Assembly (NCBI GenBank): GCA_002841995.1
Contig: PHBS01000002.1
Span: 1 to 64,000 of the forward strand
Origin: Chloroflexi bacterium HGW-Chloroflexi-8
GTDB taxonomy: Bacteria; Chloroflexota; Anaerolineae; Anaerolineales; Anaerolineaceae
Reading direction: 5' to 3'
DNA: 64,000 nt
Below, in pieces: positions 40,040 to 49,276 of this stretch; position 1 is the stretch's first letter, and each line of letters begins with the position of its first letter. Position numbers and translations under genes: made by a program. The notes beneath the pieces are model-generated. The model was not told where the DNA came from and made no database searches. It saw nothing but the letters and a program-made list of their open reading frames with translations.

Positions 40040-40546
40040 ATGAAACATAAGGTTATTCCTCTGAAACAGGAACGGCCATTTTTTTCTAAAGATTATGGCA
40101 TTAATCCGCATCAAGAGTCCGGTCTTTTATCCTGGGACTGGATAAGCGAACGAATGAAAAATTCACGAAATTATTGGGTGTCCAGTACTCAACTTGATGG
40201 AAAACCACACGTTGCTCCAGTTTGGGGAGTCTTTACGGACAATTTTTTATTTTTTGGAACAAGCAAAAATTCAAGAAAAGCGAAAAACTTTCTTAATAAT
40301 AAGGCAACGATCATACATTTAGAGAGCGGTGATGAGACTGTCATTTTCGAAGGAGAAGCAGAACCTGTCAAAGATTTCCTTACATTATCCAAAATTTCCA
40401 CATTATATGGTCAAAAATACCCTGGTTATGAACCTCCACCAGAATTCGAACCAGGGACAATCCTCTTTGCAGTAAAACCAATAACCGTTTTTGCCTGGAC
40501 AGAAGCCGACTTTCTTAACACCCCCACCCGTTGGAAATTTATGTAA
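40040..40546 (+). CDS. Pyridoxamine 5'-phosphate oxidase-like FMN/F420-binding protein
   Basis: YWVSSTQLDGKPHVAPVWGVFTDNFLFFGTSKNSRKAKNFLNNKATIIHLESGDETVIFEGEA. Confidence 0.85.
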   Translation: MKHKVIPLKQERPFFSKDYGINPHQESGLLSWDWISERMKNSRNYWVSSTQLDGKPHVAPVWGVFTDNFLFFGTSKNSRKAKNFLNNKATIIHLESGDETVIFEGEAEPVKDFLTLSKISTLYGQKYPGYEPPPEFEPGTILFAVKPITVFAWTEADFLNTPTRWKFM

Positions 40547-40763
40547 TGAACATCGATACTTAGATTCATGTTTATGTCAGTCATTTGGTACAAAATATGC
40601 ACCTTATTTTGAGGATATTGAATTAATATTAATTAATTGATAAAATACCTTTTTTTCCGGGATCCAAGACCAATCGGCAATAATGGTTTTGTATTTAGGA
40701 AAATACCCGCAAAAAATCTAATCCTTTTCAAAGAAAAATAATAACTGAAATAGAAGGTGCACC

Positions 40764-42338
40764 ATCGAGCTTGTTTATGAACCTGTAACCTGGCCATTGA
40801 TATTATCAATCATTATTTCCGGATTACTGGCACTCTATGCATTTCGGAAACGAAGATTAGCTTTGGCTAAATCATTCCTACTCTTAATGATTTTCACTTC
40901 CCTTTGGACAGTCTGTTATGTACTTGGACTTTCCAGCCGGACTCTTGAGGGAAAAATATTTTGGCTGCGTGTTAAATACATTCCCGCCACCATTACACCA
41001 ATCTTATGGTTTTATTTTTCTTTGCAATTCACACGCGAAAACGAATGGTTTAAGAACCAAAAATTAAGAATTGCAGCAATAATCTATGTCATCATCACGA
41101 TGATTGTTGTCTTTAGTAGCGATTTTCATGGATTTATGTGGGAAAAAGTCTGTATCGATCCTTCCTTATTGGAAGAAGTCGTTATTCATGGTTTTTATTT
41201 TTGGGTTTACATTGTCGTATCATTTCTTGCATTATTCATTTCTTTTGTAAATTACACAAAATACTATTTACGGTCTTCGAAAGTATACAAGAGACAAGCA
41301 TTAACCATGTTATTAGGAAGTATTGTTCCTATGGTTGTGTCGACCCTTTTCTTGATTTTCAATTTTGATATCGTCCCACAATTGGACGAGTCCATTCTTT
41401 CATTTCTCATTTCAAATGTTTTATTTAGCTGGTCACTTTTTGGTTTTCGCGCCTTTGAAATAATACCATTCGCTCATGACCTTGTAATCCGGAATATGAA
41501 TATGGGTATGCTAGTTTTTGACTTTAACAACATGCTGGTGGAAATCAACCCTCTCGCCCAGAAGTTGCTTCAAATTAAAAGTGATGAAGTCATCGGAAAA
41601 TCTGCTGAAATGATTTTTAATAAAAATGATGATATTTTTATAAAGAATGACATCATCGAAGATGTTGAATTGGAAATTCATCAATCCAATGAGAATCAAG
41701 ATCGCTATTTAAGTATTCATCAATCCCCAATTTTCAACAAAAAATATGAATTTTTTGGAAGAGTGATGTTAATTACGGACATAACCGAGCGCAAAAAAAA
41801 TGATATCATCTTAAACAATTTCGCAACGATTGATGAATTGACAAAGATTTATAACCGACGATTCTTTTATTCCTTAGCAGAAAAAGAATTATCCAGAGCA
41901 AAAAGGTACCATCGGCCATTTTCAATTGTAATTTTTGATATTGACAATTTTAAAATGTTCAATGATATCTACGGTCATTCAATTGGAGATGAAGTTATTT
42001 ATCATGTTGCATCCACAATTAAATATACAATAAGAAGCTCAGATCTTTTCGGTAGGTTTGGTGGAGATGAGTTTATCTGTCTTTTCCCGGAAACTAGTGA
42101 AAATTCATCCATTTTAACTGTCGAAAGAATCCAGGACGTCTTAAAAAAGAACGTATTTCTGTGTGAAAACCAGGGGTTCCCGATCACGATGAGTTTTGGA
42201 ATTGTTCATTGGAATGGTGATCTTGATGCAACACTGGAATCATTAATTAAGAATGCCGATTTTGCCCTGCTGGAAGCAAAACAATTTGGCAAAGATTGTT
42301 ATAAGATATGGGAAGAATTATCCTTACAAGAAGAATAA
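40764..42338 (+). CDS. 7TM (histidine-kinase N-terminal-type) - PAS - GGDEF diguanylate cyclase
   Basis: GRFGGDEFICLFPE with RSSD I-site; N-terminus probably begins at non-AUG ATC 40764 (see findings); ORF track start is TTG 40797. Confidence 0.88.
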   Translation: MELVYEPVTWPLILSIIISGLLALYAFRKRRLALAKSFLLLMIFTSLWTVCYVLGLSSRTLEGKIFWLRVKYIPATITPILWFYFSLQFTRENEWFKNQKLRIAAIIYVIITMIVVFSSDFHGFMWEKVCIDPSLLEEVVIHGFYFWVYIVVSFLALFISFVNYTKYYLRSSKVYKRQALTMLLGSIVPMVVSTLFLIFNFDIVPQLDESILSFLISNVLFSWSLFGFRAFEIIPFAHDLVIRNMNMGMLVFDFNNMLVEINPLAQKLLQIKSDEVIGKSAEMIFNKNDDIFIKNDIIEDVELEIHQSNENQDRYLSIHQSPIFNKKYEFFGRVMLITDITERKKNDIILNNFATIDELTKIYNRRFFYSLAEKELSRAKRYHRPFSIVIFDIDNFKMFNDIYGHSIGDEVIYHVASTIKYTIRSSDLFGRFGGDEFICLFPETSENSSILTVERIQDVLKKNVFLCENQGFPITMSFGIVHWNGDLDATLESLIKNADFALLEAKQFGKDCYKIWEELSLQEE

Positions 42339-42372
42339 TTCCTCCATTTAATTTTATAAATTAATCAAATTA

Positions 42373-43743
42373 TTAAGATTCAGGATTGGTCATATTACCC
42401 ATGAATAATATCAGACCACTTTCATTATCACGAATCAGAAATAGGAATGGGTGATTAAAGGTCAATAAAACTGGCTCTTCTTCAATTTGTGCACTTGTTG
42501 CTTCCATTATTACAGCTGTTGCTGCGGCAGCTTCTGTACCTTTTTCATCCACTGCAACAAAAGCTTTGTGGATTACATTACTAATGAATAATGGGTCAGC
42601 TCCTGGCTCGAACATTCCGGAAAAGTCAGCGCTTTCTGGTGAAAATGGCGTAATCATTCCAAGTGCTTGTAATGTCGAACTTACAGAGAAACTGGTTTCA
42701 AACTTAAATTTCGGCATCTTTAAAATAATCTGACCATTTTTAAATTCACCAATGGATTGTGACAATTGTTCCAAACTCAAATTTTGAGCAAACAAAGATA
42801 AATCGCTTGAAATTGGCATCGCCAAGACCATACTATAGCGTGAATTTAAATAAGGAATTTCGACCATCTGTACATCTTCATTTTTTAAATACCCGAAACG
42901 ATGCTCTAATTGCATCATTTCTGCCGGTACGGTCGTCGTTTCATCCACCACAAAATCTTCCGATGCTGTTAAGTCTTTATTGAATTCCTCCTGCCAATTT
43001 GCATTAAAATAAATGGCATTTGTAAGTACCAATCGGGTCATTTCGTTCAAAGCTCCTTGAGGAATTAAATCCTTGATTTTATCTTCAGTTTGTTGAGCAA
43101 CCCAATCATTGATTGATTGTCTGGCTTGTTCACTGGAAGTCTTAAAATCCTCAAGATTCATGCCCGCACCATAGTATTCGGCCAGTTTATCTAGGAATGA
43201 AGTTTTAAAGGGATAATCACTCTGTCCCCACAAAGCATTTGCGACATTCAATTGAAATGAAGTTTCCTGGTCTTTAAGCCATTCTGGAACAACATAAAGA
43301 CTTTGATCAAGTCCGTTGATTTGTGGATGTATTGAATTTTGTGGCAGATCGTAATGAAGGACATTCGCCATTTCTTTTTCCGTTTGTCCCTGAGCTCCAG
43401 TTAAAGTCATGGAAAGCGCTAAAGAAATACTATAAGGTGAAAAGAATAGATTGCCAGATTGTTGCTCAGATAGTTGTTGATAAAGGTCCATTCCAAAAGC
43501 ATTCATTTGACTTGCAATTGCAGAGAACTCAGCTGGATTTGATTCAATCGGTTGACGAACCTTGGATGAAGATATCGATTGGACACCTTCAGAAGGTGGA
43601 GATGGAAATGCTGTTGGTTTGACACCTGGTAAAGTTGGGTCGATGGTCTTACCAGGTTCGAGCGTTGGGGCACTATTAGGTACACAAGCAGAAACACTCA
43701 TAATGACAACAAGAATGATAATGATTATTATTTTCTTTTTCAT
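42373..43743 (-). CDS. Serpin lipoprotein 1
   Basis: SACVPNS lipobox; hinge EKGTEAAAATAVIMEATSAQ; FNHPFLFLIRDNESGLILFMGNMTNP. Confidence 0.94.
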   Translation of the reverse strand: MKKKIIIIIILVVIMSVSACVPNSAPTLEPGKTIDPTLPGVKPTAFPSPPSEGVQSISSSKVRQPIESNPAEFSAIASQMNAFGMDLYQQLSEQQSGNLFFSPYSISLALSMTLTGAQGQTEKEMANVLHYDLPQNSIHPQINGLDQSLYVVPEWLKDQETSFQLNVANALWGQSDYPFKTSFLDKLAEYYGAGMNLEDFKTSSEQARQSINDWVAQQTEDKIKDLIPQGALNEMTRLVLTNAIYFNANWQEEFNKDLTASEDFVVDETTTVPAEMMQLEHRFGYLKNEDVQMVEIPYLNSRYSMVLAMPISSDLSLFAQNLSLEQLSQSIGEFKNGQIILKMPKFKFETSFSVSSTLQALGMITPFSPESADFSGMFEPGADPLFISNVIHKAFVAVDEKGTEAAAATAVIMEATSAQIEEEPVLLTFNHPFLFLIRDNESGLILFMGNMTNPES

Positions 43744-43756
43744 GATTTTCTTCCTC

Positions 43757-45133
43757 TTAATTCGTACTTACACTACGAGTCGGATTAGTAATCTGACCCA
43801 AAAACAGAATTGACCCACTGGTAATGTCTCGGATCAAAAACAAAAAAGGTCGGTTAAGAGTAATTTTCACAGGCTCTGAGGGATCGAAGCCCTTACCCAA
43901 CATCAGACTTGCAGTGGCTGCTGCAGCTTCAGTACCGGCCTCATCAACGTCAATCATAGCTTGATGAATAACCTGATCAAGATATAGGTCATGCCCTTGT
44001 GCCATAGCTGAAAAATCTGCTAAAGCAGGATCAAATGCTAGGGGCATTCCCATTTCAGTCAGCACATCTCGTAATTCGAAATTGCTTGACGTTGTAAACC
44101 GTGGCAATTTTAATTCTACTTTCCCTGAGGTCTCTCGATTCATTAAGTCTGTCAAAGCATTTCCATCCAATTGAGAAATGAATGTTTCAAATGATTGTTC
44201 TGAAGGCATGATGATTAGCATAGACAGATCCTCGCCAATATATGGAATTTCCACCATTGAAAACTTATCATTTACCCTATAAAAAGTATTCAAAGTCTGG
44301 GTCATCATGTCAACATCCACGATGTTTTGATCTGATAAGTAAAAAGGTTCAGCTCTGGTTAATTCAATGGGAAATGGATGCTTCCAGGCTGCATTGAGAT
44401 AAAAAGCATTAACGAGCACCATTCGTGTCAGCGGTTTTATTGCACCTTTCGGGATCAATGAGTCAATTCTTTGGTTTGTTTGATTCTTAACCCATTCATT
44501 GATTTCCAAACGTGCGGGTTCAGGAAATCCAGAAAAATCAACCGTAAAAATCCCGCTACCATATTGAGAAGAAAGCAAATTCAGATAAGTTTCTAAAAAT
44601 GGATAACCTTGTTGAGCCCAAACCGCATTTGTTATTTGAAAGGCATAATCCGGGGATTCTGATTGTATTTCTTTGACCCTGGTATCAAATCTCTGGGTAA
44701 GATAATTCCAGGCCCTGTGAAATTCTTCGTCATTTTTATCAATCTCAAGAACCTGACGCATCTCCTCTGCTGTCGTTTCACTTGCTCCACCATAGGTCAT
44801 TGCCAGGGCTAACCCTATAGAGTAAGGAGAGAAAACCAAATTTTGATCCGAGATGACTGTACGTAAATTTTGAAATATTGTTAATCCAAATGAATTTCTT
44901 CCCTGGACAAATTCATCCATCCGTTCATCGGAAAGCTGAATGGGTGATTGACGGGAGACTGGAGAAAATAGAAATTTAGCAGACAAATTCCCCTCCTGAA
45001 TTGTGGCGATTTGTGTTGATACGCTTGAACTGGCAGGAGAACCATTTATGCCAGTCATTTCTCCGGATTGGCAACCATTGATCATAAAAACGAGCAATAG
45101 CAAGACAATCAATTTTCTTAACTTCCAAAACAT
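43757..45133 (-). CDS. Serpin lipoprotein 2
   Basis: MINGCQSG lipobox; hinge EAGTEAAAATASLMLGKGFDP; LNRPFLFLIRDITSGSILFLGQITNP. Confidence 0.94.
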   Translation of the reverse strand: MFWKLRKLIVLLLLVFMINGCQSGEMTGINGSPASSSVSTQIATIQEGNLSAKFLFSPVSRQSPIQLSDERMDEFVQGRNSFGLTIFQNLRTVISDQNLVFSPYSIGLALAMTYGGASETTAEEMRQVLEIDKNDEEFHRAWNYLTQRFDTRVKEIQSESPDYAFQITNAVWAQQGYPFLETYLNLLSSQYGSGIFTVDFSGFPEPARLEINEWVKNQTNQRIDSLIPKGAIKPLTRMVLVNAFYLNAAWKHPFPIELTRAEPFYLSDQNIVDVDMMTQTLNTFYRVNDKFSMVEIPYIGEDLSMLIIMPSEQSFETFISQLDGNALTDLMNRETSGKVELKLPRFTTSSNFELRDVLTEMGMPLAFDPALADFSAMAQGHDLYLDQVIHQAMIDVDEAGTEAAAATASLMLGKGFDPSEPVKITLNRPFLFLIRDITSGSILFLGQITNPTRSVSTN

Positions 45134-45215
45134 AATTTTAAGTCACCTTCTTTACCCTTGAGACGAATCAAAGGTGGAGTTGGTTCCCTAAAAATTTATT
45201 TTAGATTTTGAAAAA

Positions 45216-45740
45216 CTATTCGACTTTACTGCCGTTTAACAATACAACATCCGGGCCGCGATGGATTTCCCAGGGATAAACGATATGTACATCTGTTACC
45301 GCTGCAAAATAATCCGGTCTGACATTACCGAATAGATTTCGATATGGATTAAAATGTAGAACACATGTATAAGCCTGTCCGCCAGCACCAATGACCCTGT
45401 TGCGGACAGCAGTGATTGTGCGACCAGAACCCCAGACATCATCAACCACCAACACCTTTTGCCCGGCTAACAAAGAATCTTCCGGGAACTGAATGAATTT
45501 TGGCCATGCTAACAATCTACGCTGTTTTCGTTCATCCTCCATCAGGATTTCATTTGGAAAATCAACTGATGCAGTCAATATGCCCTGTAAACCCAATGCC
45601 TCTGCCAACATGCCACCGGGAATGATTCCTCCATTGGTGATCATGATCATATTGTTAAACTCTGCTTCAAATTGTGGAAGCAAGTGATCGATAAGTTGAT
45701 CAACATCCATCCAGGTTAATATTTCGCGCCTAGGTGCCAT
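45216..45740 (-). CDS. Phosphoribosyltransferase family protein
   Basis: AGQKVLVVDDVWGSGRTITAVRNRVIGAGG PRPP-binding loop. Confidence 0.9.
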   Translation of the reverse strand: MAPRREILTWMDVDQLIDHLLPQFEAEFNNMIMITNGGIIPGGMLAEALGLQGILTASVDFPNEILMEDERKQRRLLAWPKFIQFPEDSLLAGQKVLVVDDVWGSGRTITAVRNRVIGAGGQAYTCVLHFNPYRNLFGNVRPDYFAAVTDVHIVYPWEIHRGPDVVLLNGSKVE

Positions 45741-45778
45741 GTTCAATTCCATCCTTTATACGGATAAGTTGCACCTAA

Positions 45779-45805
45779 ATTATAGCAGTTTTGTGAGTAA
45801 GTCAA
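45779..45805 (-). promoter_or_regulatory. Putative promoter for phosphoribosyltransferase gene (TTGACT-N15-TATAAT)
   Basis: Minus strand -35 TTGACT (45800-45805), -10 TATAAT (45779-45784). Confidence 0.5.
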
Positions 45806-45832
45806 AAATAGTATTATTATCCTTAATATTAA

Positions 45833-45976
45833 CCAAAAAGCCACGGGGTTTGCCGTGGTTTTTGCTAAAAGCTTGCCAGCTCTGATTTTTACCCTTTGAA
45901 ACTTCTGAAGTATGGAGTGACCGGGAAAGGGCAAATTACTTCAGAAGCTTTAGGGTTTCCCAAATATTACCCATCT
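45833..45976 (-). ncRNA. Candidate about 144-nt structured RNA ending in a terminator
   Basis: Promoter-like TTGGAC-N16-TAGAAT (45983-46010); stem CTTCTGAAGT/ACTTCAGAAG; terminator CCACGGCAAACCCCGTGGCTTTTT. Confidence 0.5.
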
Positions 45977-46113
45977 AGAAAAATTCTACCACCCATTTAT
46001 TAATGTCCAATCAATAGATGATTAACGTTTAAATTTATTTTGTTAATGATTTGTTAATATTCTTGGGTTGGAGTAAAATCTATTAATTCCAATCAAAAAT
46101 CCAGGAGAATGCT

Positions 46114-47388
46114 GTGAAAGATCTTAGCCTAGATGTTTTACCAAAACTGCTTTCCCATCAAATTGAAGGGATTTTTCCAGGTGAAAATTGTATTCTCCCC
46201 TATTATGATGGCTTTTCACTGGTAAACATACCAAATACCATTTGTACCATTTTGGGATGTTCACAATTTGGTGCACCGAAATTATCTTCAACAATTCTCG
46301 ACCATCTAGCAGACACGTATGAAAATGTGATTTTTCTTTTGGCAGATGGTGTCCGTTTGGATTTTTTACGCTCATTTTTGAAAAAATCACCCTGGGTTGA
46401 TTTGATGGGAAGCGCAGTTTTTTCACCATTAACCAGCATCACACCCAGTACAACTTCTGCAGCATTAACCTCGTTGTGGACTGGTCGATATCCCAGTGAG
46501 CATGGAATTGTGGGTTACGAAGTTTGGCTGCGAGAATATGGTGTAGTTGCTAACATGATTTTACATTCGGCATTTAGTTTTCAAGGAGATGTTGGTGGTT
46601 TACAACGAGCAGGATTTGACCCCTTAAATTTTTTGCCGGTTCCTACCATGGGTCCCCATCTTATGCAAAACAACATTCATCCATATGCACTTCAAAATAT
46701 TTCGATCGCATATTCGGGACTATCTAAAATGCTTTTTCCGGGTGTAAACGTTATTCCTTATCGTACCAATCAGGATCTTTTTGTATCTTTAGAGGAATTA
46801 TTTAAAACCAAAAAAAAAGAGCGAAAATATGCTTATATTTATTGGGAGGCTATCGACACGCTTTCGCATCGTTATGGGCCGGAAGACGAGCGCAATTATC
46901 GGGAATTTGAACATTTCAGCAATGGGCTCGTTGCTTCATTGTCAAATATTCGAAAATCAACTCATGGTAAAACTCTTTTCATATTGAGTGCAGATCATGG
47001 TTTCATTCATACACCCATTCTGGATCGATATAATCTAAAACAATATTTTGATATTAATAAAATGCTGGTCATGTTTCCTACGGGTGAAAATAGGCTTCCC
47101 TATCTTTTCCCCAAGAATGGATATCGAGATGAGGTTGTCGAATTGATAAAGAAACATTTTCAGGAAGATTTCTTGGCCATTCCATCCAAAATTGCCATTG
47201 AAAAAGGGTTGCTCGGTCCGGGTAAACTTCACCCGACACTGGATGACAGGCTTGGTGAATGGGTATTAATTCCACAAGGAAATGCTTATCTTTGGTGGTC
47301 CTGGCAAAAAGACAATCCATTACTTGGCCGCCATGGTGGTCTTTCGAAAGAAGAAATGCTAATTCCATTCCTGGCGATAGATCTGTAA
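46114..47388 (+). CDS. Alkaline phosphatase family / nucleotide pyrophosphatase-phosphodiesterase-like protein
   Basis: VIFLLADGVRLDF...SITPSTTSAALTSLWTGRYPSEHGIVGYEVW...ILSADHGFIHT. Confidence 0.88.
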   Translation: MKDLSLDVLPKLLSHQIEGIFPGENCILPYYDGFSLVNIPNTICTILGCSQFGAPKLSSTILDHLADTYENVIFLLADGVRLDFLRSFLKKSPWVDLMGSAVFSPLTSITPSTTSAALTSLWTGRYPSEHGIVGYEVWLREYGVVANMILHSAFSFQGDVGGLQRAGFDPLNFLPVPTMGPHLMQNNIHPYALQNISIAYSGLSKMLFPGVNVIPYRTNQDLFVSLEELFKTKKKERKYAYIYWEAIDTLSHRYGPEDERNYREFEHFSNGLVASLSNIRKSTHGKTLFILSADHGFIHTPILDRYNLKQYFDINKMLVMFPTGENRLPYLFPKNGYRDEVVELIKKHFQEDFLAIPSKIAIEKGLLGPGKLHPTLDDRLGEWVLIPQGNAYLWWSWQKDNPLLGRHGGLSKEEMLIPFLAIDL

Positions 47389-47444
47389 GTAAAAAATGTC
47401 TTTATTTCTGATTTTTAGGAATAAATCAAACAGAAATTCAATTG

Positions 47445-48857
47445 CTATGCCTTCCATTTGAGAAATGGAAAGCGATTTTGAGATTGCAAAACATACCACA
47501 TAGCACCCAGGCCAATCCATGTAATTGAAACACTAATTAGCCATCCAATAAATGGGATTGCACTCCCTAAAACAAATAATAAAATTCCTACAATCAACTT
47601 TAGAAAGTTATTTTTACCGACTGGGTTTATGCTTTTTTCCATGATCATTTTTCCAAGCCAAAACGCAACAACTATTTTGCTGGTATATTTCACAAGAATA
47701 GTAAAAAATAGACAAATCCAACCCAGACTGACTAATCCCAAACCAAAAAATAAATTTCCCAACAATCCAATGGAAAGTAGGCCAAATACCATTGCAGAGA
47801 TCACTAAAAACAAGAACAGGACAAATAACCCAACATAAACTGTAATGCTGGTGACTATACCAATTCCAAAGTCGTGGAGAGGTTTTTCACCAACTTTTAC
47901 GGCAGAATTATTAAGAAAGCTTGGAAAGATCCAAATTGTGAGTATTCCACATAACAAAAGACTAAAAAATAAACGCAATGACCTGATGAAATGGTTAGTC
48001 AACGGGCTGGTCTGCATTTGGGAAGGTTTGTTTTGAGAGCTGAACTGTTGATCGCCAACAGATGGAGTACGTACGATAACACCCCCAGAGGGATTGATCG
48101 ATAAAGCTTCTTCAAGTGCAACATTACTGGAATAAACTAATTGACCCTCAATCCGGGCTTTATCCGAAATTCGGAAACCGATTGGTAAAGGCTCAGGGAT
48201 TCCAAAATTATTCAGGTATGGTTGCCAGAACCGAATTGAATCATCATTGATGCTCCAAAGGTCTAAGAGAATATCAGCATTACCCGACACAATTCCCTGG
48301 AGATCCAGTGCAGCTACTGCTAACCTGAGGTTTTGATGGATTGTTCCTGAAAGAATGCTTTGATAAGCAGCTGCATAAAGGTTATGAAGAATACTTGATT
48401 CTGGCGCTGTCTCAATTTGAAAACCAGCATAAAACAAATCGTTGTTTATGATTGTGTTCGATCCGAGTTTTAATGTAGCACTTGCTCCATAGAAATTTCG
48501 GTAAATCGTTGTGTCGATTTCGATGGTTTGCGCCACCAAAGTCACATTCCCCATCAATCGTGCACCTGGATGGATTACGATTTTTTGTGCGAGAATATAG
48601 ACATCATTTTCAAGGATTGCATTTTGGTTTATTGTAATTTCTTTACCAATTGCCAGAAAAATTCCTTGAATTTTGCCATCAACCGAGATCAGAGGAGAAT
48701 TGATAAATAAATCGTCTGCTATTACTTCATCTTCACCAATGATCCCATCCTGATACAGACCGGACGCATAATTCGGTCTCACAATAAAGAATAGAAGAAT
48801 AAGTAATAAAGCGAAAAATAATAGTGAAAATTTTCTTCTAATTAAATTTGAAACCAT
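47445..48857 (-). CDS. Membrane protein with bactofilin-like (polymer-forming) beta-helical region
   Basis: Repetitive IGKEITINQNAILENDVYILAQKIVIHPGARLMGNVTLVAQTIEI followed by C-terminal TMs. Confidence 0.7.
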   Translation of the reverse strand: MVSNLIRRKFSLLFFALLLILLFFIVRPNYASGLYQDGIIGEDEVIADDLFINSPLISVDGKIQGIFLAIGKEITINQNAILENDVYILAQKIVIHPGARLMGNVTLVAQTIEIDTTIYRNFYGASATLKLGSNTIINNDLFYAGFQIETAPESSILHNLYAAAYQSILSGTIHQNLRLAVAALDLQGIVSGNADILLDLWSINDDSIRFWQPYLNNFGIPEPLPIGFRISDKARIEGQLVYSSNVALEEALSINPSGGVIVRTPSVGDQQFSSQNKPSQMQTSPLTNHFIRSLRLFFSLLLCGILTIWIFPSFLNNSAVKVGEKPLHDFGIGIVTSITVYVGLFVLFLFLVISAMVFGLLSIGLLGNLFFGLGLVSLGWICLFFTILVKYTSKIVVAFWLGKMIMEKSINPVGKNNFLKLIVGILLFVLGSAIPFIGWLISVSITWIGLGAMWYVLQSQNRFPFLKWKA

Positions 48858-48936
48858 TATTCAAACTCATTCAAGAAACGATTGAAAGTGATTTAATTAT
48901 TATGACTCAAAAAACAGCTTTTTTGTTAAAGTATTG

Positions 48937-49272
48937 CTAATTCCGGCCATAAATAAAGTATCCATAGATCACAGTACTGATGAGGATGATCATCACCATC
49001 AGACCACCTAATATCACACGATTCGTTTGATCAAATCTCAATACCTCATTAAATGTTGTCTGACCTGCCTGAAACTCATGACATACTTCAACAAAAGCAA
49101 CATATTCTGGCTTTCCAGGATCGGTAGCTGATTGTACCGCATATGTTTGTTTAGGCGAATCACCCCAACCTATTGAAACAGTAAACACAAGCAAAGTAAT
49201 AATGAGTAAGAACAAGTGCCGATTCATCCAGTCTGGCTTTTCTTTTTTGTGTCGAGAAAATGATTTTTGCAT
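48937..49272 (-). CDS. Hypothetical membrane protein
   Basis: N- and C-terminal TM segments; adjacent to solute-binding protein gene. Confidence 0.6.
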   Translation of the reverse strand: MQKSFSRHKKEKPDWMNRHLFLLIITLLVFTVSIGWGDSPKQTYAVQSATDPGKPEYVAFVEVCHEFQAGQTTFNEVLRFDQTNRVILGGLMVMIILISTVIYGYFIYGRN

Positions 49273-49276
49273 TGGT

